A DNA stretch of 64,000 nt from contig NZ_JADWPE010000008.1 of assembly GCF_017308985.1 (NCBI RefSeq), positions 114,875 to 178,874 of the forward strand, read 5' to 3'. A program made the translations under genes and the position numbers. The notes below the pieces were generated by a model that saw only the letters and a list, made by a program, of their open reading frames with translations, was not told where the DNA came from and did not search any database. This document shows positions 20,940 through 29,880 of the stretch, piece after piece. The number at the start of each line of letters is the position of its first letter. The stretch's first letter is position 1. Source of the DNA: Lysobacter changpingensis (GTDB lineage Bacteria > Pseudomonadota > Gammaproteobacteria > Xanthomonadales > Xanthomonadaceae).

Positions 20940-21205
20940 GCCGCGCGGCGCTGTTCGATGTGCGCGGCCAGCGCGCGCAGCGAGGCGAAGATGCGGCGGT
21001 TCTCGTCGCTGTCCGAACGCAGCTGGAAGCCGTATTTGCCGGAGATCGCCAGCGCCAGTTCCAGCGCGTCGATCGAATCCAGCCCCAGGCCCTCGCCGAA
21101 CAGCGGGCTCTCCGGGTCGATGTCGCCGGGCGCCACGTCCTCGAGGTTCAGGCTTTCGACCAGCAGCTCCGCCAGTTCGCGTTCGACGGGACTTTGTTCA
21201 GACAT
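20936..21205 (-). CDS. Acyl carrier protein of the pigment cluster
   Basis: An 89-aa acidic helical protein with the phosphopantetheine site LGLDSID (Ser44) and FGEGLGLDSIDALELALAISGKYG around it. It carries the aryl starter and the growing polyene. It is the first gene of the long - strand operon, which starts from the 159-bp gap shared with the divergent halogenase gene. Aryl polyene clusters often encode two ACPs; only one is found here. It needs activation by a phosphopantetheinyl transferase, for which the gene at 57973 is the obvious candidate. Confidence 0.9.
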   Translation of the reverse strand: MSEQSPVERELAELLVESLNLEDVAPGDIDPESPLFGEGLGLDSIDALELALAISGKYGFQLRSDSDENRRIFASLRALAAHIEQRRAA

Positions 21206-21364
21206 CGGGGATTCCAGCGCAGGTATTTCGAGGGACGCCACGATCCGGCATCGGCGCGCCGTGCGCAACCGTCCGGGCCGCGCGGCGTGCCGATCCGGGC
21301 AGGCGGCCGGCCAGGCCCCGGGAATCCACCGGGCGGGCGCGGGCATTCCCTTATCATGCGCGGC

Positions 21365-22816
21365 ATGACCGACACCGTCCCCGAGTCCGGCCCGGCCAGC
21401 GCCTCGCCGGCCGAGCTGAACACGCCTTCCGACGCCCCGACCGTACTGCAGGCCGACGTGCTGGTCGTCGGCGGCGGCCCCGCCGGCACCACCGCGGCGA
21501 CGCTGCTGGCCCGCAAGGGCTGGAAGGTCCTGCTGCTGGAGAAGGACGCGCACCCGCGCTTCCACATCGGCGAATCGCTGCTGCCGATGAACCTGCCGAT
21601 CCTCGAGCGGCTCGGCGTGCTGGAGCAGGTCAAGGCGATCGGCGTCTTCAAGCCCGGCGCGGAGTTCCCGATCGTCAACGACGACGGCACGCCCATGGCG
21701 CCCGACAACGAGGGCGCGGACCAGTACAACACCTTCCGCTTCGAACGCGCGCTCAACCCCGCGTTCGGCTACGCCTACCAGGTCAAGCGCGAGGAGTTCG
21801 ACCAGTTGCTGTTCCGCCACGCGCAGGCCAACGGCGTGGATGCGCGCGAGAAGCACAAGGTCGAACGCGTGGAATTCGGCCGCGACGGCCGGCCTTCGAT
21901 CGCGCACGCGCGCGACGCGCAGGGCAACGCATTCACGGTGCGCGCGCGCTACATCGTCGATGCGAGCGGTCGCGACACGCTCTTCGGCAACCAGCTCAAG
22001 CTGAAGAAGAAGAACCCGCTGCACCAGTCGGCGGCGATCTTCAGCCACTTCACCGGCGTGGAACGCCGCGACGGCGAGGACGCCGGCAACATCACCGTGC
22101 AGCGTTTCGCGCACGGCTGGATGTGGCTGATCCCGCTGCGCGATGGCGTGATGAGCGTGGGCGCGGTGTGCTTCCCCGAATACCTCAAGCAGCGCCGCGG
22201 CGAGAACGAAGCGTTCCTGATGAAGACGCTGGAGTCCGAGCCGCAGGTGAAAAAGCGCATGGAGAACGCGCAGCGCATCGCGCCCGTGCACGTCACCGGC
22301 AACTACTCGTACACGTGCGAGCGCATGCACGGCCCGGGCTGGGTGATGGTCGGCGATGCGTACGCGTTCGTCGATCCGGTGTTCTCCTCCGGCGTGTACC
22401 TGGGCATGAACAGCGCCGAGCAGGCCGCGCAGCTGGTCGACGGCGCGTTGCGCGATCCCTCGCGCGAAACCGCGCTGCAACGCGAGATGGACACGCGGCT
22501 CAAGCGCGGCCTCAAGCATTTCCAGTGGTTCATCTACCGCTTCACCACGCCGGTGATGCGCCATCTGTTCAACCATCCGCGCAACGTGTGGCAGGTGGAA
22601 CAGGCGGTGATCTCGATGCTTGCCGGCGACGTGTTCGACAACCCGGAGGTGCTCAAGCGCCTGCGCCTGTTCCGGCTGGTCTACACGCTGACCGCGATCC
22701 GCATGGCGCCGCTGGCGCTGCGCGGCTGGCTGAAGCGGCGCCGGCAGGTGGGCGTGGACGTGGGACTGCACGGCGCGGCCGACACGCTGCAGCCCGGCCC
22801 GGAGCGCGCGCCGTGA
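21365..22816 (+). CDS. Flavin-dependent halogenase/oxidoreductase of the pigment cluster
   Basis: A 483-aa FAD enzyme. GGGPAG (36-41) binds the ADP moiety, FHIGESLLPMN follows the GES pattern of the halogenase/geranylgeranyl reductase superfamily, and WMWLIP at 252-257 fits the WxWxIP signature of flavin-dependent halogenases, which keeps FADH2 from acting as a monooxygenase. GPGWVMVGDAYAFVDPVFSSGV is the second FAD-binding region. Xanthomonadins are brominated aryl polyenes, so halogenation of the aryl head is the expected role. Starts at 21356 or 21365 are both possible. It is divergent from the ACP operon and overlaps xanB2 by 4 bp. Confidence 0.85.
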   Translation: MTDTVPESGPASASPAELNTPSDAPTVLQADVLVVGGGPAGTTAATLLARKGWKVLLLEKDAHPRFHIGESLLPMNLPILERLGVLEQVKAIGVFKPGAEFPIVNDDGTPMAPDNEGADQYNTFRFERALNPAFGYAYQVKREEFDQLLFRHAQANGVDAREKHKVERVEFGRDGRPSIAHARDAQGNAFTVRARYIVDASGRDTLFGNQLKLKKKNPLHQSAAIFSHFTGVERRDGEDAGNITVQRFAHGWMWLIPLRDGVMSVGAVCFPEYLKQRRGENEAFLMKTLESEPQVKKRMENAQRIAPVHVTGNYSYTCERMHGPGWVMVGDAYAFVDPVFSSGVYLGMNSAEQAAQLVDGALRDPSRETALQREMDTRLKRGLKHFQWFIYRFTTPVMRHLFNHPRNVWQVEQAVISMLAGDVFDNPEVLKRLRLFRLVYTLTAIRMAPLALRGWLKRRRQVGVDVGLHGAADTLQPGPERAP

Positions 22817-23850
22817 GCGCGGTGAGCCCGATGCCGTGGCCGACGCCGCGCTGGACCGTGGAGTACGTGCACGACACGCCCGAATCGCGGCTCCTCGCGC
22901 CCGACACGCTGGCGGTGATCGGCTTCGGCGCGAAGGCGCCCCACAACGACGACCCGCGTTACCTGCGCGTCGCGCTGGAGCCGCATGGCGATGCGCCGCT
23001 GGAAGTCTGGCGCGCGGGCGGTCCGGTGCAGCGCGGGCGGGACGGCGACGTCGCGTGGGCGCACGATGGCGCGCTGCTGTTCGGCGCGCTCGAACTCGAC
23101 GAGCGCGTGGACGACAGCGCCCCCGGCGCGAGCGACATCGAAGCCACCGCCGAGCGCCTGTACCGGCGGCTGATCGAATTCGTGCAGCAGCGCGGCTATC
23201 CGCACCTGCTGCGCGTTTGGAACTACCTGGACGGCATCACCATCGGCGAAGGCGACCTGGAGCGTTACCGGCAGTTCTGCGTCGGCCGCGCGCGCGGGCT
23301 CGGTCCGGTGGACCCGCATACGCTGCCGGCCGCGACGGCGATCGGCCAGGTGAACGCGCCCGATGCGTCAGGCGATGCGCCGCGTCGCCTGCAGGTGTAC
23401 TGGCTCGCCTCGCGCGTGCCCGGCACGCCGCTGGAGAACCCGCGCCAGATCAGCGCGTACCGCTACCCGCGCCAGTACGGCCCGCAACCGCCGAGCTTCG
23501 CCCGCGCGATGCTGCCGCCGATGGGCGGCGCGATGCCGCTGATGATTTCCGGCACGGCCGCGATCGTCGGTCACGAATCGCGGCACGCGGATTCGGTGGC
23601 CACGCAACTGGACGAGACGCTGGCGAACTTCGACAGCCTCATCGCCGCCGCGCGCGCGCAGTGGCCGTCGCTGCCGGCGCATTTCGGCCCGCATTCGCCG
23701 CTGAAGGTGTACGTGCGCGATCGCGAGGAACTCGGCGTGGTCGCGCGCGCGCTGGACGAACGCCTGCCGCGCGAGGTGCCGCGCGTCGTGCTGCATGCCG
23801 CGGTGTGCCGGCGTGAGCTGCGGGTGGAGATCGATGGGGTGCATGGGTAA
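22813..23850 (+). CDS. xanB2: XanB2-like chorismatase (3-/4-hydroxybenzoate synthase)
   Basis: A 345-aa protein of the chorismatase/FkbO-Hyg5 superfamily. The C-terminal half is the YjgF/RidA-like domain with the chorismate-binding pattern YPHLLRVWNYLDGIT ... ERYRQFCVGRARGL, followed by ATAIGQVNAP, PRQISAYRYPRQYGP and GTAAIVGHESRH. XanB2 of Xanthomonas hydrolyses chorismate to 3- and 4-hydroxybenzoate; 3-HBA feeds xanthomonadin and 4-HBA feeds ubiquinone. The GTG start at 22813 overlaps the halogenase stop, so the starter-unit enzyme and halogenase are coexpressed. Confidence 0.92.
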   Translation: MSAVSPMPWPTPRWTVEYVHDTPESRLLAPDTLAVIGFGAKAPHNDDPRYLRVALEPHGDAPLEVWRAGGPVQRGRDGDVAWAHDGALLFGALELDERVDDSAPGASDIEATAERLYRRLIEFVQQRGYPHLLRVWNYLDGITIGEGDLERYRQFCVGRARGLGPVDPHTLPAATAIGQVNAPDASGDAPRRLQVYWLASRVPGTPLENPRQISAYRYPRQYGPQPPSFARAMLPPMGGAMPLMISGTAAIVGHESRHADSVATQLDETLANFDSLIAAARAQWPSLPAHFGPHSPLKVYVRDREELGVVARALDERLPREVPRVVLHAAVCRRELRVEIDGVHG

Positions 23851-23860
23851 TTGATTTGGG

Positions 23861-23923
23861 GATTCGTGATTCGGGATTCGTGATTCGTGATTCGTGATTC
23901 GTGATTCGTGATTCGTGATTCGG
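23861..23923. repeat. Heptamer array GATTCGT/GATTCGG, nine copies
   Basis: Nine head-to-tail 7-bp units: GATTCGT at positions 1, 3-8 and GATTCGG at 2 and 9, beginning 10 bases after the xanB2 stop. The same unit makes a much larger array at 63809-64000. Confidence 0.95.
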
Positions 23924-24387
23924 AAGAGCGGATCACGGGATCTCCTTTTTGCCGCCCCCCTCTCACCATCCTCCCGGCGAAGGCCGGATCCAGGCCGCGA
24001 CATTCGGGCACTCCCGCACCGGTAAACCACATCACCGTCATTCCAGCGGAAGCTGGAACCCATTTTGATTTTTCGGCGCGGGGCGCGATCAAAGGCGAAG
24101 CATCGCAAGTGCGAACGTAGCCGCACGCCCCGCCCCTCACCCCAACCCCTCTCCCGGTGGGAGAGGGGCTCAAGGCGAAGCATGGCGAGCGTGAGCGTGA
24201 TCGCACGCCCCGCCCCTCACCAACCCCTCTCCCGATCGGAGAGGGGCTCAAGCCAACCGCTCCACTCCCCACTTCCGCCCCTTCACGTCCGAAATCAGCC
24301 CTTTCATCGCACGCGGTTGTTGCCATGGCGCAACGCCCACTAAGCTCGACATCGCACCGCACGCCTTCGCGTGCGGACCGGCCAACC
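23924..24387. repeat. Gene-free stretch with dispersed and tandem intergenic repeats
   Basis: No gene is seen here. The stretch holds a CCGGCGAAGGCCGGATCCAG unit (about 23972), a palindrome around CGTCATTCCAGCGGAAGCTG (24029-24060, with an inverted relative near 56410-56442), and a roughly 75-80-bp segment repeated in tandem. The tandem copies run from about 24102 and about 24175, each from GGCGAAGCAT to GAGAGGGGCTCAA, and include CCCCTCTCCCGGTGGGAGAG-type hairpins. It looks like an accumulation zone for small repeats between two transcription units. Confidence 0.7.
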
Positions 24388-24394
24388 AAGGGAG
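24388..24394 (+). promoter_or_regulatory. Ribosome binding site AAGGGAG for the small membrane protein
   Basis: AAGGGAG ends eight bases before the ATG at 24403 and selects that start over upstream alternatives. Confidence 0.6.
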
Positions 24395-24402
24395 TCGCCG
24401 CA

Positions 24403-24651
24403 ATGGGTCTGATCAGCCTGCTCTGGGGCATCGTCGCCATGATCTGGATGGTCATCGCGCTGATTCCGCTGCTGGGATGGGGCAACTGGCTGCTCATCCC
24501 GTTCGCCGCGGTGGGCGCGATCATCGCCGCCATCGGCATCCTCTTCACCAGCCCCGGCAACCGCGGGCGCGCGAAGACCGGACTGGTGCTCAACGGCATC
24601 GTGATCGTGGTCGGCATCGTTCGTCTCGGTCTCGGCGGCGGGATCGTCTGA
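24403..24651 (+). CDS. Small integral membrane protein (82 aa)
   Basis: An 82-residue hydrophobic protein with a helix at about 5-25 (SLLWGIVAMIWMVIALIPLL), a second at 28-49 (NWLLIPFAAVGAIIAAIGILF), a polar turn SPGNRGRAKTG and a third at 60-75 (LVLNGIVIVVGIVRLGL). No functional motif is seen. Similar small proteins ending in NGI-rich helices are common and uncharacterised. It stands alone between repeat-rich gaps. Confidence 0.75.
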   Translation: MGLISLLWGIVAMIWMVIALIPLLGWGNWLLIPFAAVGAIIAAIGILFTSPGNRGRAKTGLVLNGIVIVVGIVRLGLGGGIV

Positions 24652-24901
24652 GCCGCCGCGGCGACGCGCGCGTGAGGGTCTCCTTCACGCGCGCCGTTCC
24701 ATACGTGGCCGCATTTTCCTGCTGAATACGTGGGTCCGCGCGATGTTGCGGCGCGGGCTTGTCGCGTGCGTGGAAGCGGGCGCATAGTCGAAGCGGGCTG
24801 AAGGGGGAGCCCGTACGCATCCCCATGCTCGATTCTTCGCGATGGACGTCGCGAGGGCGGAATCGGCTGGGGTTCATTACCTTCAGATCGGGACGTGACC
24901 C

Positions 24902-25339
24902 ATGAAAAGGATCGGATCCGCGCTTTGGTTGTCAGCAGTCGCGCTTGGGTTGTGCTTCAACGTACAGGCCGAAGATGGCCAGTCCTCCACCCACCAGGTA
25001 ACCGTCGCCGGCGTGAAGGTCGGCATCGATGCGGAAACCGGGCGGCTTCGTCCGCTCACCGCGAGCGAGAGCGCGCAGCTCGACCAGGCGCTGACACAAG
25101 GAAAGCAGGCGAAGGTCGCGCCGGCGATGGCGAAGACGTTCGCCGCGCCGCGCGATGCGGCGGCGGCACGCGCCACCGCGCGCAAGTCCGCGCACGGCGG
25201 CGTGTCGGTAAAGGTGCCCGAATCGATGATGAGCTCGGTCGTCGCGCATCGCGATGCGTCGGGCCAGCTGGTCGTCGAGCACGCCGAACCCAACGGCGAT
25301 TCCGTCGACACCCACGACAACGAGGAGCTGCTGAAATGA
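24902..25339 (+). CDS. Small secreted protein upstream of a secreted metallopeptidase
   Basis: A 145-aa protein with a signal peptide (MKRIGSALWLSAVALGLCFNVQA). The mature part contains GVKVGIDAETGRLRPLTASE, an Ala/Lys-rich middle and an acidic end (EPNGDSVDTHDNEELLK). No catalytic motif is visible. Its stop overlaps the start of the peptidase gene (ATGA), so the two are translated together. A chaperone, inhibitor or propeptide-like role acting in trans on the peptidase is possible but is inference only. Confidence 0.75.
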   Translation: MKRIGSALWLSAVALGLCFNVQAEDGQSSTHQVTVAGVKVGIDAETGRLRPLTASESAQLDQALTQGKQAKVAPAMAKTFAAPRDAAAARATARKSAHGGVSVKVPESMMSSVVAHRDASGQLVVEHAEPNGDSVDTHDNEELLK

Positions 25340-27000
25340 GAAAGCATCTTCTCGCCTGCGCGCTCGCCCTCGGCGGCGCATTCGCCTTCAACGCATCGGC
25401 CGCGCAGCTGGTACTGCTCAACGGCGATGCCGGCACCGGGCTCGGCCTGGACGATCCCACCGCCGCCACGCCGGTCGGCCTGAATCCGGGCACGACCGTC
25501 GGCCAGCAGCGCCAGATCGTCTACCGCTTCGCGATGGACCTGTGGGGCGCGGTGCTCAAGAGCGACGTGCCGATCAAGGTCGGCGCCTCGTTCCAACGAC
25601 TGAACTGCACCGCCACCGGCGCGACGCTCGGTTCGGCCGGTGCGAACTGGATCGATCGCGATTTCCCGAACGCGCCGCGTCCGGGCATCTGGTACCACTC
25701 GGCGCTGGCCGATTCGCTCGCGGGCGTCGACCTGGATCCGGTACCGGACGATCCGGCCGACATCGTCTCGCGCTTCAACGGCGACCTCGGCAAGCCGGAC
25801 TGCCTGGCCGGCACGACGTGGTACTACGGCCTGGACGGCAAGACGCCCGCGGGCTCGATCAACTTCCTCAACGTGGTGATGCACGAGATCGGCCACGGCC
25901 TGGGTTTCCAGGGCTTCCTCGACAAGTTCACCGGCCAGTTCGGCGACTTCGACGGCACCGGCCCGCGCTCGGACGTGTACACGCAGAACGCGTTCGACAA
26001 CGTGCTGGGCATCGGCTTCAACGATCCGGCCAGCACGCCGGCGCAGCGTGCCGAAGTGATGAAGACCTCCGGGCGGCTGGTGTGGTCGGGCCAGCGCGTG
26101 AAGAACGAGGCGGCGCTGGTGCTCGACAACCGACAGTACTTCACCGTCACGGCGCCGGCGAACATCGCCGGACGTTACCTCTATGGCACGGCCAGCTTCG
26201 GCCCCGTGGCGTCGCCGGCGAACTTCACCGGGCAGGTGGTGCTCGGCGTGGACGAGGCCAATCCCGCCGGCCCGACCACCGGCGATGCGTGCACGCCGCT
26301 GACCAACGCGGCGGCGGTGGCCGGGAAGATCGTGCTGGTCGATCGCGGCACCTGCGGTTTCGTGGTGAAGGCCGCGAACGTGCAGGCCGCCGGCGGCATC
26401 GCGATGGTGGTGGCCGACAACGCCGCGGGCAGCCCGCCGCCGGACCTGGGCGGCAGCGATCCGAACATCGCCATCCCGGCGATCCGCATCACGCTCGACG
26501 ACGGCAACACGTTCAAGGCGAACCTGCCGGTGAACGTGACCTTCGACGTCGATCCGGTGCTGCTGCAGGGCGCCGACGACACCGGCCGCGTGCGCCTGTA
26601 CGCACCGTCCGTCGTTGCGGGCGGCTCGACGTTCTCGCACTACGACACCGCGCTGTCGCCGAATGCGCTGATGGAGCCGTTCGACACGCCGACGGTGCAG
26701 GCGCAGTACAACGTCGATCTCTCGCCGGCGCTGTATCGCGACATGGGCTGGAAGGTGAACAACGGCGACGCGCGCATCGGCAAGTGCAACACCACCGTCG
26801 ACGTGCTCGAACCGGGCGGCTTCATCGTCGGCGCGAACGTGCAGGCCTGGAACAACCTGTGCAAGGTGTCCGCGAAGAACCCGGGCAAGTACGTGCAGTG
26901 CATGGTCGACCTGCAGCACCGCCTGCGCAGCGCGAAGCTGATCCATCCGTTGCAGGGGGCGGCGATCCTGGTGTGCACGGCGACGAATCTGCGTCCGTGA
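25336..27000 (+). CDS. Secreted zinc metallopeptidase with inserted PA domain
   Basis: A 554-aa exported protein (signal peptide MRKHLLACALALGGAFAFNASA). HEIGHGLGF at 183-191 gives the HExxH zinc site; the usual third His of HExxHxxGxxH is replaced by Gly (HEIGHGLGFQG), so the third ligand must lie elsewhere. A protease-associated (PA) domain is inserted at about 290-400, with the cysteines of DACTPL and DRGTCGFVVKAANVQAAGGIAMVVAD. After it comes DTALSPNALMEPF. The C-terminal 80 residues contain four Cys and may be a separate module. It is the second gene of a two-gene unit ended by the terminator at 27027. Confidence 0.85.
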   Translation: MRKHLLACALALGGAFAFNASAAQLVLLNGDAGTGLGLDDPTAATPVGLNPGTTVGQQRQIVYRFAMDLWGAVLKSDVPIKVGASFQRLNCTATGATLGSAGANWIDRDFPNAPRPGIWYHSALADSLAGVDLDPVPDDPADIVSRFNGDLGKPDCLAGTTWYYGLDGKTPAGSINFLNVVMHEIGHGLGFQGFLDKFTGQFGDFDGTGPRSDVYTQNAFDNVLGIGFNDPASTPAQRAEVMKTSGRLVWSGQRVKNEAALVLDNRQYFTVTAPANIAGRYLYGTASFGPVASPANFTGQVVLGVDEANPAGPTTGDACTPLTNAAAVAGKIVLVDRGTCGFVVKAANVQAAGGIAMVVADNAAGSPPPDLGGSDPNIAIPAIRITLDDGNTFKANLPVNVTFDVDPVLLQGADDTGRVRLYAPSVVAGGSTFSHYDTALSPNALMEPFDTPTVQAQYNVDLSPALYRDMGWKVNNGDARIGKCNTTVDVLEPGGFIVGANVQAWNNLCKVSAKNPGKYVQCMVDLQHRLRSAKLIHPLQGAAILVCTATNLRP

Positions 27001-27026
27001 CGGAAGCACTCGTTGCCTGATCCGGA

Positions 27027-27053
27027 CCGGCGCCTTCGGGCGCCGGTTTTTTT
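27027..27053 (+). terminator. Rho-independent terminator after the PA-domain peptidase
   Basis: CCGGCGCC (27027-27034), loop TTCG, GGCGCCGG (27039-27046), then seven T residues. A classic strong intrinsic terminator 26 bases after the stop codon. Confidence 0.95.
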
Positions 27054-27065
27054 GTGCCTGCTTTC

Positions 27066-27139
27066 GTCGCCCGGGGCAAGCGAAGCGCACCCCGAGCCCG
27101 TCGCGCTCATCCCGGATGCGCTTCGCTTACCCGGGCTAC
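27066..27139. repeat. Degenerate REP palindrome, copy 4
   Basis: The left monomer reads GTCGCCCGGGGCAAGCGAAG (head changed from GTAG) and the right ends TTACCCGGGCTAC. It lies in the 355-bp gap between the peptidase and porin genes. The rest of that gap (27140-27355) shows no gene; it should hold the porin promoter and 5' leader. Confidence 0.75.
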
Positions 27140-27355
27140 AAGCGCTTCACCCATCTCCTGCGCGCAGGGGAGCGGCCAGGAAGCACCGGGGACGCTTCAC
27201 ACCTTCTTGGCACCGTCCCCCCGCTCATACCGCTTCGGCATGACCGCATGACGCACGAGCCTTTGTCCGTTCACGGGGTGGAAGGCGACAGTCGCGCCGT
27301 GCCGCCGGAATCGCCGGCGCCGCTCCGCAAGCCTCCCCTTCCCCAGGAACCCGCC

Positions 27356-28819
27356 ATGCCCAGCACCCGAACGCGACGATCGACCGTCCCCGCCTTCGCC
27401 GGCATCGCGCTGGCATGCGCGGCGGTGGCCTTTCCGGCGCATGCGCAATCGGACGCGCCGCTCACCGTGGAGGAACTCGCCCGCCGCCTGCAGGCCATCG
27501 AACAGCGCCTGGGCACCGCGCCGGCCGACGGCGCCGCGCCCGGCGACGCCAATGCGCTCGCCGACCTCGACCAGCGCCTGCGCGTGATCGAACGCAAACT
27601 CGACCTCCAGGCAGAGGAAGCGCAGGCCCGCGCCGCGAGCACGCCGGTGGTGAGCCTCAGCGCGAACAAGGGCCTGTCGATCAAATCGCCGCCGCCGGGC
27701 GATGTCGAACTGAAGTTCCGCGGCCTGGCGCAGGCCGACGGCCGCTTCTACATCGACGACGACGCCGACCCGCAGAACGACACCTTCCTGTGGCGGCGCG
27801 CGCAGCTCACGCTCGATGGCACGTGGGGCCCGCTGCTCGCGTTCCGCATCACGCCCGAACTGGCCGGCGACAGCGTCACCCTGCTCGACGCGTGGGCCGA
27901 CCTGCGCTTCAGTCCGGCGGCGACGCTGCGCATCGGCAAGACCAAGAGTCCGGTCGGACTGGAGCGCCTGCAGTCCAGCAGCGCGATCGAAATGGTCGAA
28001 CTCGGTTTCCCCAGCGAGCTGGCGCCGGGCCGCGAGATCGGCGTGCAGCTGCAGGGCGAGGTCGCGAACTCGACCGTGTCCTACGTTGCCGGCGTGTACA
28101 ACGGCACCGTCGACGGCCGCGATTCGGCGACGACCAATCCCGACGACCACTTCGAGTTCGGCGCACGCGTGTTCGCCGAACCGTGGAAGAACGGCGCCGG
28201 CGCGCTGTCGGGCCTGGGCTTCGGCATCGGCGCGAGCACCGGCGACAAGGAAGGCGGCGGCAACGGCTTCCTGCCGCGCTATCGCACGCCGGGGCAGGTG
28301 CAGTTCTTCGGTTATCGCAGCGCGGTGCTCGCCGACGGCGAGAGCACGCGCTGGTCGCCGCAGGCGTACTGGTATCGCAACGCGTTCGGCGTGCTGGGCG
28401 AATACATCCGTTCCAGGCAGGACGTCGTGCTGCCCGCCACCGGCGAGCGCGAATCGCTCCAGCACAGCGCGTGGCAGCTGCTGGCAAGTTTCGTGCTCAC
28501 CGGCGAGGACGCCGGTTACAAGGGCGTGGCGCGACCTAACCATCCTTTTACCGTCGGCGGTGCAGGCTGGGGGGCCTGGGAACTGGTGGGGCGCGTTGGC
28601 GCGCTCACCCTCGACGACGACGCCTTTCCGGTCTTCGCCGATCCCGCCGATTCGGCGCGCAAGGCGACCGCGTGGGCGCTGGGCGTGAACTGGTACCTCA
28701 CCGCGAACTTCAAGCTCGTCGCCAACTACACGCAGACGGCCTTCGACGGCGGAGCCGCCGATGGCGCCGATCGCGAGGACGAGAAAGCGTTCTTCACGCG
28801 CGCGCAGTTCTCCTTCTGA
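27356..28819 (+). CDS. OprO/OprP-type outer-membrane porin
   Basis: A 487-aa porin. The signal peptide ([21 protein letters not shown]) is followed by a short coiled-coil region ([18 protein letters not shown] ... [24 protein letters not shown]), then the beta-barrel beginning [20 protein letters not shown] and ending [11 protein letters not shown], with a terminal aromatic Phe as needed for BAM assembly. [28 protein letters not shown] is the phosphate-selective porin signature. The start at 27356 is chosen for the signal peptide; the frame extends upstream. It sits 22 bp before sbp, so it probably supplies oxyanions to the sulfate transporter. Confidence 0.88.
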   Translation: MPSTRTRRSTVPAFAGIALACAAVAFPAHAQSDAPLTVEELARRLQAIEQRLGTAPADGAAPGDANALADLDQRLRVIERKLDLQAEEAQARAASTPVVSLSANKGLSIKSPPPGDVELKFRGLAQADGRFYIDDDADPQNDTFLWRRAQLTLDGTWGPLLAFRITPELAGDSVTLLDAWADLRFSPAATLRIGKTKSPVGLERLQSSSAIEMVELGFPSELAPGREIGVQLQGEVANSTVSYVAGVYNGTVDGRDSATTNPDDHFEFGARVFAEPWKNGAGALSGLGFGIGASTGDKEGGGNGFLPRYRTPGQVQFFGYRSAVLADGESTRWSPQAYWYRNAFGVLGEYIRSRQDVVLPATGERESLQHSAWQLLASFVLTGEDAGYKGVARPNHPFTVGGAGWGAWELVGRVGALTLDDDAFPVFADPADSARKATAWALGVNWYLTANFKLVANYTQTAFDGGAADGADREDEKAFFTRAQFSF

Positions 28820-28841
28820 CCCTCTCCACGGAATCGAACCC

Positions 28842-29852
28842 ATGAAGACCTTCTTCCGCAATGCGGTGCTCGGCCTGGCGATGGTGCTTGCCGGCGGCGT
28901 GGCGTCCGCGAAGGACGCGCAGCTGCTCAACGTGTCCTACGATCCCACGCGCGAGTTCTACGCCGAGGTCAACAGGACCTTCGCCGCGCAATGGAAGCAG
29001 CAGACCGGCGAAACGCTCGATATCCGCGCCTCGCACGGCGGTTCGGGCAAGCAGGCGCGCGCGGTGATCGATGGGCTGGAAGCGGACGTGGTGACGCTCG
29101 CGCTCGCCGCCGACATCGACGCCATCGCCACCAACGGCAAACTGCTGCCGACGAACTGGCAGACGCGCCTGCCGCACAACAGCGCGCCGTACACCTCGAC
29201 GATCGTGTTCCTGGTGCGCAAGGGCAATCCGAAGCAGATCCGCGACTGGGCCGACCTGGTGAAGCCCGGCGTCGGCGTGATCACGCCCAACCCGAAGACG
29301 TCCGGCGGTGCGCGCTGGAACTATCTCGCGGCGTGGGCGTGGGCGTCGCAGCAGTATCGCGACGGCGACAAGGTCGTCGATTACCTCACCCGGTTGTTCA
29401 GGAACGTGCCCGTGCTCGACACGGGCGCGCGCGGCGCGACGACGACGTTCGTCGAACGCGGCATCGGCGACGTGCTGCTCGCGTGGGAGAACGAGGCGCT
29501 GCTCACGCTCAACGATGCGGGCACGCGCGGGAAGTTCGAGATCGTCGTCCCGAGCCTGAGCATCAAGGCCGAGCCGCCGGTGGCGTGGGTGGACAAGAAC
29601 GTCGACCGGCATGGCACGCGCAAACAGGCCGAAGCGTACCTGCGCTTCCTGTACACGCCCGAAGGCCAGCGCCTCGCGGCGAAGCACGGCTATCGCCCGG
29701 CCGAGCCGGACAAGGTGCCGGCCGCGGAACGGTCGCGTTTCCCGCAGGTGAAGCAGGTGACCATCGACGCGGCGTTCGGCGGATGGAAGAAGGCGCAGGC
29801 GGAGCATTTCGCCGATGGCGGGTTCTTCGACCGGATCTATCGGCCACGGTAA
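28842..29852 (+). CDS. sbp: Sulfate ABC transporter periplasmic sulfate-binding protein
   Basis: A 336-aa periplasmic binding protein. The signal peptide ends at VASA (about residue 23). [53 protein letters not shown] and [18 protein letters not shown] are the conserved sulfate-binding segments of the Sbp/CysP family; sulfate is held by backbone and Ser/Gly contacts. It is the first transporter gene of the sbp-cysT-cysW-cysA run and lies just after the porin. Confidence 0.95.
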   Translation: MKTFFRNAVLGLAMVLAGGVASAKDAQLLNVSYDPTREFYAEVNRTFAAQWKQQTGETLDIRASHGGSGKQARAVIDGLEADVVTLALAADIDAIATNGKLLPTNWQTRLPHNSAPYTSTIVFLVRKGNPKQIRDWADLVKPGVGVITPNPKTSGGARWNYLAAWAWASQQYRDGDKVVDYLTRLFRNVPVLDTGARGATTTFVERGIGDVLLAWENEALLTLNDAGTRGKFEIVVPSLSIKAEPPVAWVDKNVDRHGTRKQAEAYLRFLYTPEGQRLAAKHGYRPAEPDKVPAAERSRFPQVKQVTIDAAFGGWKKAQAEHFADGGFFDRIYRPR

Positions 29853-29880
29853 GCCGATGCCTTCGAACGGCCGACACGCC

